A DNA stretch of 36,438 nucleotides, taken from NCBI GenBank assembly GCA_900316295.1, contig ONCJ01000019.1, forward strand, positions 1 through 36,438, written 5' to 3'. How positions within the stretch are numbered: position 1 is the stretch's first letter; each line of letters starts with the position of its first letter. The translations under genes were made by a program, and so were the position numbers. The DNA is from an uncultured Prevotella sp. Its GTDB lineage: Bacteria > Bacteroidota > Bacteroidia > Bacteroidales > Bacteroidaceae. Positions 22,525 through 29,166 of this stretch are shown piece after piece. The notes beneath the pieces were generated by a model. That model was not told the origin of the DNA. It saw only the letters and a list, made by a program, of their open reading frames with translations, and searched no databases.

Positions 22525-23297
22525 TGTTCTAATGCTTTATATAATTGATTGATGGCCTCATCCGCATCGCCAGTCTCGCGTAGCAGTGTGACAAATTTTG
22601 ATCCTATGATAGCACCTGCTGCGTATGCCTGGGCACTCTCTAATGTCTGACGGTTGGATATTCCGAAACCAATCATCCTTGGATTACGCAGGTTCATATC
22701 GTCTATGCGTCGGAAATAGTCCACCTTGGCATCACCAAACTCGCTCTGAGCACCAGTGATACTTGCGCTCGACACCATATACACAAATCCGTCAGTATGC
22801 TCGTCGATAAATCGTATTCTTTCTTCTGACGTCTCTGGGGTTATCATCATGATTACCCTTATGCCATGACTGTCGGCTATTGGCTTTATTATGTCGAGAT
22901 AGTCCTGAAAGGGCAGGTCAGGAATGATTACTCCTGATATACCAGACTCCACGCACTTTTCAAAGAAACGCTCATAACCATAATGCATCACTATGTTGAG
23001 ATAACCCATCCATACCAGTGGTATCTGTATCTCGTCTTTTATCTCTTTAAGTTGGGAGAAGAGTATATCTGTCGTCATACCATTACGGAGAGCTATTGTA
23101 CCAGCCTCTTGTATCACAGGACCATCAGCCAGAGGGTCGCTGAAGGGCATTCCCACCTCTATCATGTCTATGCCTCGTCTCTCCAACGTACGTATCACAT
23201 CAGCTGTACCCTCTATGGTTGGACATCCTGCACAGAAATATATCGACAGCAGTTTACGATCCTTACTTTGGGAGAACAATTTGTTTATCTTGTTCAT
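22521..23297 (-). CDS. trpA: Tryptophan synthase alpha chain
   Basis: The TIM-barrel subunit (258 residues) that cleaves indole-3-glycerol phosphate and channels indole to TrpB. The catalytic Glu is in MIEVGMPFSDPLADGP, the Asp is in IIPDLPFQDY, and phosphate-binding glycines occur in GFGISNRQTL and AAGAIIGSKFV. It precedes trpB directly with a 4-bp overlap and follows trpF by 20 bp. Confidence 0.96.
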   Translation of the reverse strand: MNKINKLFSQSKDRKLLSIYFCAGCPTIEGTADVIRTLERRGIDMIEVGMPFSDPLADGPVIQEAGTIALRNGMTTDILFSQLKEIKDEIQIPLVWMGYLNIVMHYGYERFFEKCVESGISGVIIPDLPFQDYLDIIKPIADSHGIRVIMMITPETSEERIRFIDEHTDGFVYMVSSASITGAQSEFGDAKVDYFRRIDDMNLRNPRMIGFGISNRQTLESAQAYAAGAIIGSKFVTLLRETGDADEAINQLYKALEQ

Positions 23298-23317
23298 TTG
23301 TGTTGTTTTTTATATTG

Positions 23318-24034
23318 TTATCTTATCTTCGCTAAAAAATCTTTCAGCGCATCCACATTCTTGACCGCAGGTGCAGTCTCAAACTGCGAGTTGAGATCTA
23401 TGCCCGCAAACATTGGGTGACGTATAGAAAGCACTCGCTCGGCGTCATCAGGACCGACACCTCCACTGAGTATAAAAGGAGTATTGCCATCATACGCATC
23501 CAGCATGTTCCAATCAAAGTGGTTGCCACTGCCGCCTACCAACGGAGTCTGTGTGTCAAAGATGAAATAATCCACATGCCCCTCATACTCCTTATAACGC
23601 AGTATGTCCTCCGCAGTACTTATCGACAAGGCTTTCATAAACTTGATACCCTTTCGAATACTTGGAGCAAGTGTACTCCTAAGGTTATCTATCATTATAA
23701 CACTCTCAGAGCCATGCAGTTGTATGATATCCAGTTCGTAGTTGACTGCTCGGGTAACGATATTCTGCGGCATATCATCTACAAAGACGCCCACCCTTTT
23801 TACCTGCCGCATCATCTCCTTACTACTCAACTCCTTACTACTCAACTCCTTACTACTCAACTCCTCATGCTTCATAAACACCGAATAATCAGGAATGATA
23901 CCAGCACGACTCCTAATCTGACTGACATATCTTGGGCTCTTTGGATAGAAGATAAAACCAATCCAGTCAACTCCGAGTGCTGCAACGTCGCGGATATTCT
24001 CAGGCTCCCGCATGCCACAAACCTTTACTATCAT
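23318..24034 (-). CDS. trpF: Phosphoribosylanthranilate isomerase with a repeat insertion
   Basis: Catalyses the Amadori rearrangement of phosphoribosylanthranilate, the third step of the pathway. Signatures: MIVKVCGMREPENI with the catalytic Cys 6, DWIGFIFYPKSPRYV, IIQLHGSE, catalytic Asp in IFDTQTPLVGGSG, and ILSGGVGPDD near the phosphate site. At 238 residues it is longer than the usual 200-220; most of the excess is residues 57-73, an EELSSKELSSKELSSKE insertion in a loop before the second beta strand, encoded by three exact copies of a 15-bp repeat. The barrel residues are otherwise intact, so the enzyme is probably active. Confidence 0.93.
   Translation of the reverse strand: MIVKVCGMREPENIRDVAALGVDWIGFIFYPKSPRYVSQIRSRAGIIPDYSVFMKHEELSSKELSSKELSSKEMMRQVKRVGVFVDDMPQNIVTRAVNYELDIIQLHGSESVIMIDNLRSTLAPSIRKGIKFMKALSISTAEDILRYKEYEGHVDYFIFDTQTPLVGGSGNHFDWNMLDAYDGNTPFILSGGVGPDDAERVLSIRHPMFAGIDLNSQFETAPAVKNVDALKDFLAKIR
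23816..23860. repeat. Exact 15-bp tandem triplication inside trpF
   Basis: CTCCTTACTACTCAA is repeated three times without a mismatch (23816-23830, 23831-23845, 23846-23860) and encodes the ELSSK repeat on the minus strand. The unit matches the repeat in the tatA tail at about 13 of 15 positions. Confidence 0.85.
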
Positions 24035-24078
24035 TATTTATGAATTTATTTTATATTTTCTTGTTTGATTTACCGTCA

Positions 24079-24894
24079 CTATTTACTTAAATCTTTACAG
24101 AATTCGCTTAGTGCAGTAGCAGGCTCCTCAGCCTTCATAAAACGCTCTCCAATGAGGAAACCCCTAAAACCCGCCTGACGTAGCTGTTGGATTGTTTGGG
24201 TGTTTGAGATGCCACTCTCGCTGACCTTTATCGCCTCTTTTGGCAACAGCTCTGCCATACGGAAAGAGTTATTCACGTCTGTGACAAACGTACCAAGGTT
24301 GCGGTTATTCACTCCACACATCACCCTACCCGACACAACTGCGTCTTGGCATAGGTCTATATATGCAGCCTCTTCTTCGGAATGCATCTCCAGTAAAACT
24401 TCAAGTCCAATCTCGTTTGCTATGACTATCAAGGACTTGCACTCGTTCTTATCGAGCGCCGCTGCAATCAACAACACTGCTGAAGCACCAACCTTGCGGG
24501 CTTGAAACAGCTGATATTCGTCTACCACGAAGTTCTTGTATAGTACGGGGATCCGTACACCAGAATGACGAGCGGTGACAATAAACTCATCACTTCCTCC
24601 GAAGTATTTCTCATCGGTAAGGATACTTACAGCTGCGGCACCTGCTTTTTGATATGCGAGCGGTATGTCGTCGGCTCTCCCCTCTTGTTTTATCCAACCG
24701 AGTGATGGCGACCTACGTTTGAACTCAGCTATAATCCCATTCGATGAGTCTAAGAGAGCATCACTCATCGAGGGCACCTCGACATCGAGCAACTGCTCCA
24801 CCTTGGCATACAACACCTTAGCAGGCATCTCGCTCTTGAATCTCTCCACCTCAACTCGCTTCCAGGCTATTATCTCATCAAGTATATCCTTCAT
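24079..24894 (-). CDS. trpC: Indole-3-glycerol phosphate synthase
   Basis: Ring-closing enzyme of tryptophan synthesis, 271 residues, a TIM barrel. Family motifs are IIAEFKRRSPSLGWI with the catalytic Lys, SILTDEKYFGGSDEF, VLYKNFVVDEYQ (second Lys), LLEMHSEEE, GVNNRNLGTF and VSESGISN, then FLIGERFMK at the phosphate site. It is a single-function protein, not fused to TrpF. A 63-bp spacer separates it from trpD and contains the AGTCACTATAG repeat. Confidence 0.95.
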   Translation of the reverse strand: MKDILDEIIAWKRVEVERFKSEMPAKVLYAKVEQLLDVEVPSMSDALLDSSNGIIAEFKRRSPSLGWIKQEGRADDIPLAYQKAGAAAVSILTDEKYFGGSDEFIVTARHSGVRIPVLYKNFVVDEYQLFQARKVGASAVLLIAAALDKNECKSLIVIANEIGLEVLLEMHSEEEAAYIDLCQDAVVSGRVMCGVNNRNLGTFVTDVNNSFRMAELLPKEAIKVSESGISNTQTIQQLRQAGFRGFLIGERFMKAEEPATALSEFCKDLSK

Positions 24895-24918
24895 AGTCTT
24901 TTATTTTATAGTTATTAC

Positions 24919-24947
24919 AGTCACTATAGGTACTATAGTCACTATAG
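24919..24947. repeat. AGTCACTATAG repeat in the trpD-trpC spacer
   Basis: AGTCACTATAG occurs at 24919-24929 and 24937-24947 with GTACTAT between them (18-bp period). A related arrangement of GGTACTAT and AGTCACTATA lies in another spacer at about 31747-31770, between the GH28-GH105 and PL1 genes, so this is a dispersed intergenic repeat. Confidence 0.6.
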
Positions 24948-24957
24948 CCCCCCGTCA

Positions 24958-25962
24958 CTAACTGTTCAGCTCCACAAACTTCTTAAATGTAGCCATAGCC
25001 TTACCACTATCGATACTCTCGCGTGCTATCGCTATACACTCCTCTATCGACTTCTTACCTCGCTCCAGCACCTGTATTCCAAAGGCTGCATTAGCAAGTA
25101 CGATATTCTTTTGAGCAGGCAGAGCCTCGTTTGCAAGTACTCGGTCAAAGATTTGCTTAGCCTCTTCTTCCGTTGCTCCGCCGACAAGTTCCTCCGGTGT
25201 TGCCACATCAAATCCAAGATCTTGCGGTTTGAACACTCGTTCGTAATCATTTGTCGTCACCTTGAAATCGCCAGTCAGGGATATCTCGTCGTATCCGTCG
25301 ATGCTGTTTACAATACCATAGTCTATTCCTATCTTCTGATATACACTATGATAGAGTCTCATCTGATCGAGGTTTGCCACGCCCAGGAGCTGACATTGAG
25401 GCTGACTGGGGTTCACCAGCGGACCAAGAAGATTGAAGATGGTAGGAAACTGCAGGGCCTTGCGTATAGGACCAACAAACTTCATAGCCTTTGCGAAGAG
25501 CTGAGCATGAAGGTATACTATACCTGCCTCATCAAGGCAACGATTTAGCTTGTCGATATCATCGGTAAAGATGACACCATGATTGGCAATAACATTAGAC
25601 GCACCCGAGGTTGACGTCGCGGCATAGTTGCCATGCTTAGCCACCTTATAGCCAGCACCAGCTATAACGAAGCACGACGTTGTTGATATATTAAAGGTGT
25701 TTTTACGGTCACCGCCAGTACCCACGACGTCAATATACCTGTCACAATTGAGCAGAGCAGGCACACCTGTTTCCAATATTCCGTCACGAAATCCCAACAA
25801 CTCATCCACCGTCACACCTCTCATCTGCAGACCAGTCAGCAGAGCTGTGATTTGTTCTTGTGGAAACTCGCTACGGGTAATGCCGAGCAAAATCTCCTTC
25901 ATTTCCTCACGTGTCAGCTCCTCATGGTTCAGCATCCTGTTAAGAATATCCTTCATCTTCAT
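24958..25962 (-). CDS. trpD: Anthranilate phosphoribosyltransferase
   Basis: Transfers phosphoribose from PRPP to anthranilate; 334 residues. The PRPP-binding motif VVGTGGDRKNTFNIST, the anthranilate/phosphate segment KHGNYAATSTSGASNV, and FAKAMKFVGPIRKALQFPTIFNLLGPLVNP are family hallmarks. It is the first structural gene of the operon, directly behind the attenuator, and is not fused to TrpG. Confidence 0.96.
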   Translation of the reverse strand: MKMKDILNRMLNHEELTREEMKEILLGITRSEFPQEQITALLTGLQMRGVTVDELLGFRDGILETGVPALLNCDRYIDVVGTGGDRKNTFNISTTSCFVIAGAGYKVAKHGNYAATSTSGASNVIANHGVIFTDDIDKLNRCLDEAGIVYLHAQLFAKAMKFVGPIRKALQFPTIFNLLGPLVNPSQPQCQLLGVANLDQMRLYHSVYQKIGIDYGIVNSIDGYDEISLTGDFKVTTNDYERVFKPQDLGFDVATPEELVGGATEEEAKQIFDRVLANEALPAQKNIVLANAAFGIQVLERGKKSIEECIAIARESIDSGKAMATFKKFVELNS

Positions 25963-26012
25963 AATTCAGTACTCCCTGTTTCTTTTATTTGTTATGTATT
26001 GTTGTTCAAATT

Positions 26013-26045
26013 AAAAAAGGTCCGTCGCAAGAACGACAGACCTTT
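26013..26045 (-). terminator. Attenuator terminator of the trp operon
   Basis: On the minus strand AAAGGTCTGTCG (26045-26034) pairs with CGACGGACCTTT (26027-26016), 12 bp with one G-U pair, around a 6-base loop, and is followed by a run of T (complement of the A-run 26013-26018). It lies between the leader peptide gene and trpD. An alternative pairing of its centre (26024-26035) with 26071-26083 would prevent it forming. Confidence 0.92.
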
Positions 26046-26070
26046 TATGGTTTTTATACCCACACGGCTA

Positions 26071-26103
26071 CGTTGCTCACGACTAATCTAATCTTGAGTA
26101 ACG
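26071..26103 (-). promoter_or_regulatory. trp attenuator antiterminator and anti-antiterminator segments
   Basis: On the transcript, segment 1 CGTTACTCA (26103-26095, directly after the Trp codons) can pair with segment 2 TGAGCAACG (26079-26071) at 8 of 9 positions. Segment 2, extended to GTCGTGAGCAACG (26083-26071), can instead pair with segment 3 CGTTCTTGCGAC (26035-26024), 12 bp with a single bulged C and two G-U pairs. Segment 3 is the centre of the terminator. A ribosome stalled on the Trp codons covers segment 1, freeing 2 to pair with 3; a ribosome at the stop codon covers 2, letting the terminator form. Confidence 0.85.
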
Positions 26104-26136
26104 CCACCACCATGCTGTAGATATAAATGACTTCAT
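26083..26136 (-). CDS. trpL: trp leader peptide
   Basis: A 17-codon reading frame, MKSFISTAWWWRYSRLD, with three consecutive Trp codons at positions 9-11 (complement of 26104-26112), followed by TAG. It begins about 20 nt downstream of the predicted transcription start and lies just before a rho-independent terminator and trpD. Its product is not a functional protein; translation senses charged tRNA-Trp. It is too short for routine gene finding. Position, codon content and the alternative RNA pairings together make the identification very strong. Confidence 0.94.
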   Translation of the reverse strand: MKSFISTAWWWRYSRLD

Positions 26137-26162
26137 TTTCGTTTTATTTTGTTTTCTGCCTG

Positions 26163-26193
26163 CAAATTTACGACAAAATTCCAATTCTGCAAA
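26163..26193 (-). promoter_or_regulatory. trp operon promoter
   Basis: The minus strand has TTTG (complement of 26190-26193), a 19-bp spacer and TAAATTTG (complement of 26163-26170), a full match to the Bacteroidota consensus. Transcription should start near 26156, giving a 5' leader of roughly 190 nt before trpD. No trpR-like operator palindrome was noticed over the promoter. Confidence 0.85.
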
Positions 26194-26540
26194 CTTTTTG
26201 CAATGTTTTTTCAAAAAAATCTTACATTTCTTTCCCATTCACATACCACACATTATTATATATAATTTAAGTTTCGGAAGCCAGGCTTCCTTAAGAGGAG
26301 AGAAGTGAGAATATAGGTATTGAAAGACAATACGTACCGAATTGAATGGCAATACGTGCCGAATTGGTAGACAAAAAGGCACGTTTTGGAAGACAAAACG
26401 ATAGGAATTGAATTGCAAGGTTTTGTAGTGCGGCGGAAGGTGGGACTGGCATTGCTGAAAATATTTTCACTACAACAGATAATAAACACCATACCTACTT
26501 CGTTCTAATAGTGTAGTAACAATAAAAAAGAAGTTTGCCT
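26194..26540. other. Intergenic region with hairpin and 22-bp semi-repeats
   Basis: No credible gene. A perfect small palindrome, GGAAGCC-A-GGCTTCC, lies at about 26277-26291. From 26319 to about 26420 there are five degenerate units of 21-23 bp, each opening with a tiny stem such as ATTG-AAAGA-CAAT, ATTG-AATGG-CAAT or TTTTG-GAAGA-CAAAA, followed by ACGTRCCGA-like sequence in the first units. No consensus promoter for the downstream small gene or rpe was found. Confidence 0.55.
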
Positions 26541-26666
26541 ATGACTATTTTTACGCCCGAAGACTTACAACCATCCGAGAAGACATTGAACATCATCCGT
26601 CAAGTAGCCTACACATATAGGTCCATGACATACAACGAGAACGCATACCCTTATTGCATCAACTGA
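26541..26666 (+). CDS. Small conserved-looking hypothetical protein upstream of rpe
   Basis: A 41-residue frame from ATG 26541 to TGA 26664-26666: it opens MTIFTPEDLQPSEKTL and continues NIIRQVAYTYR, ending YPYCIN. The codon use and amphipathic pattern look coding, and its stop is one base before the ATG of rpe, which suggests translational coupling. Small proteins of this style (a PEDLxPSExTLxxIRQ pattern) seem familiar from Bacteroidota genomes, but this is recollection, not a search. There is no signal peptide or membrane helix. Function unknown. Confidence 0.7.
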   Translation: MTIFTPEDLQPSEKTLNIIRQVAYTYRSMTYNENAYPYCIN

Positions 26667-26667
26667 T

Positions 26668-27339
26668 ATGTCGACGATAGTTTCCCCTTCTCTTTTAGCA
26701 GCCGACTTCCTACATTTGGAAGACGAAGTAGAGATGATCAACCGCAGTGAAGCCGACTGGCTCCACATGGATATTATGGATGGTATCTTCGTACCAAACA
26801 TCTCTTTCGGTTTCCCTATCCTCGAGTCTGTTGCTAAGGTATGCAAGAAGCCTCTTGATGTCCACTATATGATAATGCATCCTGAGCGGTTTATCGAGCA
26901 GACGGCTCGCCTCGGCGCAATGATGATGAACGTCCATCAGGAAGCATGCCGTCATCTACATCGTACCATTCAGGACATCCATGCCGCGGGCATGAAGGCT
27001 GGAGTAACACTGAACCCTTCAACCTCTATCAACACCTTAGAAGATGTTATCCAGGATGTAGACATGGTACTCCTTATGAGTGTCAATCCAGGTTTTGGCG
27101 GTCAGAAGTTTATTGAGAAAACGATAGACAAGGTTCACCGTCTGAAGCAGATGATACATGAGAGTGGCAGTCATGCTCTCATAGAGGTGGATGGTGGAGT
27201 ACAGGCAGAAACCGCTCCACGATTAGTAAAGGCAGGTGTCGACATTCTTGTCAGCGGCAGCTATGTCTTCAAGTCCACAGACCCCATAGCTACAATACAC
27301 TCGTTGAAGCAACTTAGTTCAGCGAATCAGGAGCTATAA
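26668..27339 (+). CDS. rpe: Ribulose-phosphate 3-epimerase
   Basis: Interconverts ribulose 5-phosphate and xylulose 5-phosphate in the pentose phosphate pathway; 223 residues, a TIM barrel with a metal centre. Motifs: VSPSLLAADFLHLEDEV, the metal-binding DWLHMDIMDGIFVPNISFG (His and Asp ligands), DVHYMIMHPERF, LLMSVNPGFGGQKFI, the catalytic Asp in IEVDGGVQAETA and VSGSYVFKS at the phosphate site. It directly follows the small ORF. The 51 bp between it and the convergent sigma gene have a repeated TATACCGACAAAC but no clear terminator. Confidence 0.95.
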   Translation: MSTIVSPSLLAADFLHLEDEVEMINRSEADWLHMDIMDGIFVPNISFGFPILESVAKVCKKPLDVHYMIMHPERFIEQTARLGAMMMNVHQEACRHLHRTIQDIHAAGMKAGVTLNPSTSINTLEDVIQDVDMVLLMSVNPGFGGQKFIEKTIDKVHRLKQMIHESGSHALIEVDGGVQAETAPRLVKAGVDILVSGSYVFKSTDPIATIHSLKQLSSANQEL

Positions 27340-27390
27340 AAACAGCAAACCGATATACCGACAAACCGTATACCGACAAACTAAAAAAAA

Positions 27391-27987
27391 CTACGCCAAT
27401 TGCAGTTGGATGTCATATTCCTTTGCCATACGGCGTAGGTTCAGTATGGCATAGCGCATACGTCCTAAAGAGGTATTGATGCTCACGCCCGTAGTCTCAG
27501 CAATCTCCTTAAAGCTCATCTCTTGATAGAAGCGCATATACACCACTTCACGCTGAGGAGCAGGCAGGTTGTTCATCATCTTCTGCACGTCGCGCATCAC
27601 CTGTGTGTTGACAAACTGGCTCTCAATAGAAGCATCCAGCAACCCATTGTTTGCAAAGTTTGACAAGTCGTTGTTGTTGGCAGCATCCACCACCTTATCT
27701 GACTTATTATTACGATAGAGGTCCATCATCACATTATGGGCGATACGCATCAGCCATGCACCAAACTTGCCGCTGGGCACGTATTGTTTCTGGTGTAGTT
27801 TCGTTATCACCTTTACGAATGTCTCTTGGAACACATCGTCAGCTGTCTCACGGTCGTGAACCACGAACATGATATACGAATAGAGTTTTGATTGTGTACG
27901 GGACAACAACTCGTCGAAGGCCCTGTTATTTCCCTCGATATAACTCATCGCCAACTGCTCATCTGTCAGTTCTTTCAGATTATTCAT
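27391..27987 (-). CDS. RNA polymerase sigma-70 family (ECF-type) sigma factor
   Basis: A 198-residue sigma factor with only regions 2 and 4. Region 2 includes DDVFQETFVKVITKL and WLMRIAHNVMMDLYR (about 50-95); region 4 has LPAPQREVVYMRFYQEMSFKEIAE and a helix-turn-helix around TTGVSINTSLGRMRYAILNLRR. No anti-sigma factor gene adjoins it, unlike the FecI-type sigmas of polysaccharide loci; it resembles the widely conserved stand-alone ECF-like sigmas of Bacteroidota. A 100-nt 5' leader is predicted from its promoter. Target genes cannot be inferred. Confidence 0.9.
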   Translation of the reverse strand: MNNLKELTDEQLAMSYIEGNNRAFDELLSRTQSKLYSYIMFVVHDRETADDVFQETFVKVITKLHQKQYVPSGKFGAWLMRIAHNVMMDLYRNNKSDKVVDAANNNDLSNFANNGLLDASIESQFVNTQVMRDVQKMMNNLPAPQREVVYMRFYQEMSFKEIAETTGVSINTSLGRMRYAILNLRRMAKEYDIQLQLA

Positions 27988-28093
27988 TCCTTAAATAATG
28001 TTTGTTTATTAAGTAATGATGTATCGATAGGCGTTGTTGTTTTTGATTAATAATTACAGTTATCGGTTATTGTCATTTTACGTTCTTCGGCGA

Positions 28094-28125
28094 CAAAATT
28101 ACACTATTTATTCTTTTCTCGCAAA
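28094..28125 (-). promoter_or_regulatory. Promoter of the sigma factor gene
   Basis: On the minus strand TTTG (complement of 28122-28125), a 20-bp spacer and TAATTTTG (complement of 28094-28101) match the consensus. The start would be near 28087, leaving a long A/T-rich 5' leader of about 100 nt before the ATG at 27987. Confidence 0.75.
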
Positions 28126-28168
28126 TTTTTAACACAAAAAGTATACATTTGTGGGATTTATGCAAAGT

Positions 28169-28849
28169 TTATTCATCCCAATAATATATCGCTGAGATTT
28201 GATCTATTCCGCATATTCCATAGCTGTTTCCACGTTCAGAAACAAAGATTTTAACCATACGATGTAGATTCTCTGGATGTAATGCCAGGCTGAAGTCCTT
28301 ACGTTCGCCCTTACTTTTATTCAACTTGACATACATGACATCCTCCTTATCTCTTTCATTTGGATCATCCGCAAGAAGAACAGCGACAGGTTCCTCTTGG
28401 AAAGGAGCCTCAAAAGTTGCATTCGACCATGCTCTCATTATGTCTCCAACTACATATCCGTGGACATATACATTATTCACATCATTTGAAACAAACTGTT
28501 TTACACTAATAATATCACCCTGATGAATCCCTCCAGAACCTCCATCATCGCTGCCACCGCCAGAGCCACCATCATCGTTTCCTCCGCCAGAACCTCCTTC
28601 TCCAGAGCCGCCAGAGCCTCCTTCTCCAGAGCCGCCACCATCATCGCTACCACCAGAACCACCGTCATCGCTGCCACCAGAGCCACCATCATCGCTACCA
28701 CCTGAGCCATCATCATCATCTCCGCCATCATCTGGTGGTGTCACAGGTTGCTCAGTATCATCTTTTTCCGATTCTTCTACTATTGATTTTCCGCATGATG
28801 TGGCCAAGAACAAGCACACAAAAAGCAGCAACAACCAAGAATTCTTCAT
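28169..28849 (-). CDS. Gly/Ser/Asp-rich lipoprotein with DUF6359-like domain
   Basis: A 226-residue predicted lipoprotein. The ATG at 28849 gives MKNSWLLLLFVCLFLATSC, a signal peptide with lipobox and lipidated Cys 19; a longer frame to 28939 would hide it. The acidic stretch after the Cys (VEESEKDD) may act as a surface-export signal, as known in Bacteroidota. Residues about 40-110 are repeats of GGSDDGGSGG type, possibly a flexible stalk. The C-terminal 115 residues (ISVKQFVSNDVNNVYVHGYV, then VLLADDPNE, to the end) resemble the OB-fold-like DUF6359 domain of Prevotella cell-surface proteins. Function unknown. Confidence 0.8.
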   Translation of the reverse strand: MKNSWLLLLFVCLFLATSCGKSIVEESEKDDTEQPVTPPDDGGDDDDGSGGSDDGGSGGSDDGGSGGSDDGGGSGEGGSGGSGEGGSGGGNDDGGSGGGSDDGGSGGIHQGDIISVKQFVSNDVNNVYVHGYVVGDIMRAWSNATFEAPFQEEPVAVLLADDPNERDKEDVMYVKLNKSKGERKDFSLALHPENLHRMVKIFVSERGNSYGICGIDQISAIYYWDE

Positions 28850-28893
28850 AGTCTGATTAAGCGTTACGGTTAGTCTTTCGTCATATTTAGCGA

Positions 28894-28925
28894 CAAAAGT
28901 ATAGAAAAAACATGGCAACAGACAA
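28894..28925 (-). promoter_or_regulatory. Putative promoter of the lipoprotein gene
   Basis: On the minus strand TTG (complement of 28923-28925), 21 bp and TACTTTTG (complement of 28894-28901). The start would be near 28887, about 38 nt before the ATG at 28849. The -7 box is good, the -33 box partial. Confidence 0.6.
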
Positions 28926-28950
28926 GTACTTAACCACATTTAACAAAATA

Positions 28951-29004
28951 GAGGTTGGCGCAGGAAGCTACCAACCTCGGGGAATGATTTCGAACTGCGA
29001 AATC
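28951..29004. other. Two adjacent stem-loops between divergent genes
   Basis: GAGGTTGG (28951-28958) pairs with CCAACCTC (28971-28978) around 12 bases, and GATTTCG (28986-28992) pairs with CGAAATC (28998-29004) around 5 bases. There is no T-tract on either strand and the flanking genes are divergent, so these are not ordinary terminators. They could be binding sites or part of an upstream leader. Confidence 0.5.
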
Positions 29005-29111
29005 GTAAAACTCGGTGACAAAAATACAGTATAGAAATGAAAAATCCAAATTTTTCGACATTTAAATGCGTTTTTTAACATTATAGGTAATAAAACAATG
29101 GGAAATATTTG

Positions 29112-29119
29112 TACCTTTG
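29112..29119 (+). promoter_or_regulatory. -7 element of the pectin gene cluster
   Basis: TACCTTTG followed by TGCC, a consensus -7 box, lies 47 bp before the ATG at 29167. No TTG -33 element is recognisable at 19-21 bp upstream, which suggests dependence on an activator, as is usual for inducible polysaccharide genes. Confidence 0.6.
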
Positions 29120-29166
29120 TGCCCGAACAAGACAAATCAAATAAACTAAACAAATCAAATATTATC

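Noticed and set aside
26319-26420. CRISPR or integron attC array
   Set aside because: There are no constant repeats with variable spacers, and no integrase or cassette genes; units are degenerate and only 21-23 bp.
28501-28731. Alternative frames across the lipoprotein Gly/Ser/Asp tract
   Set aside because: Low-complexity DNA is open in several frames; only the frame joining the lipobox signal and the C-terminal domain makes sense.
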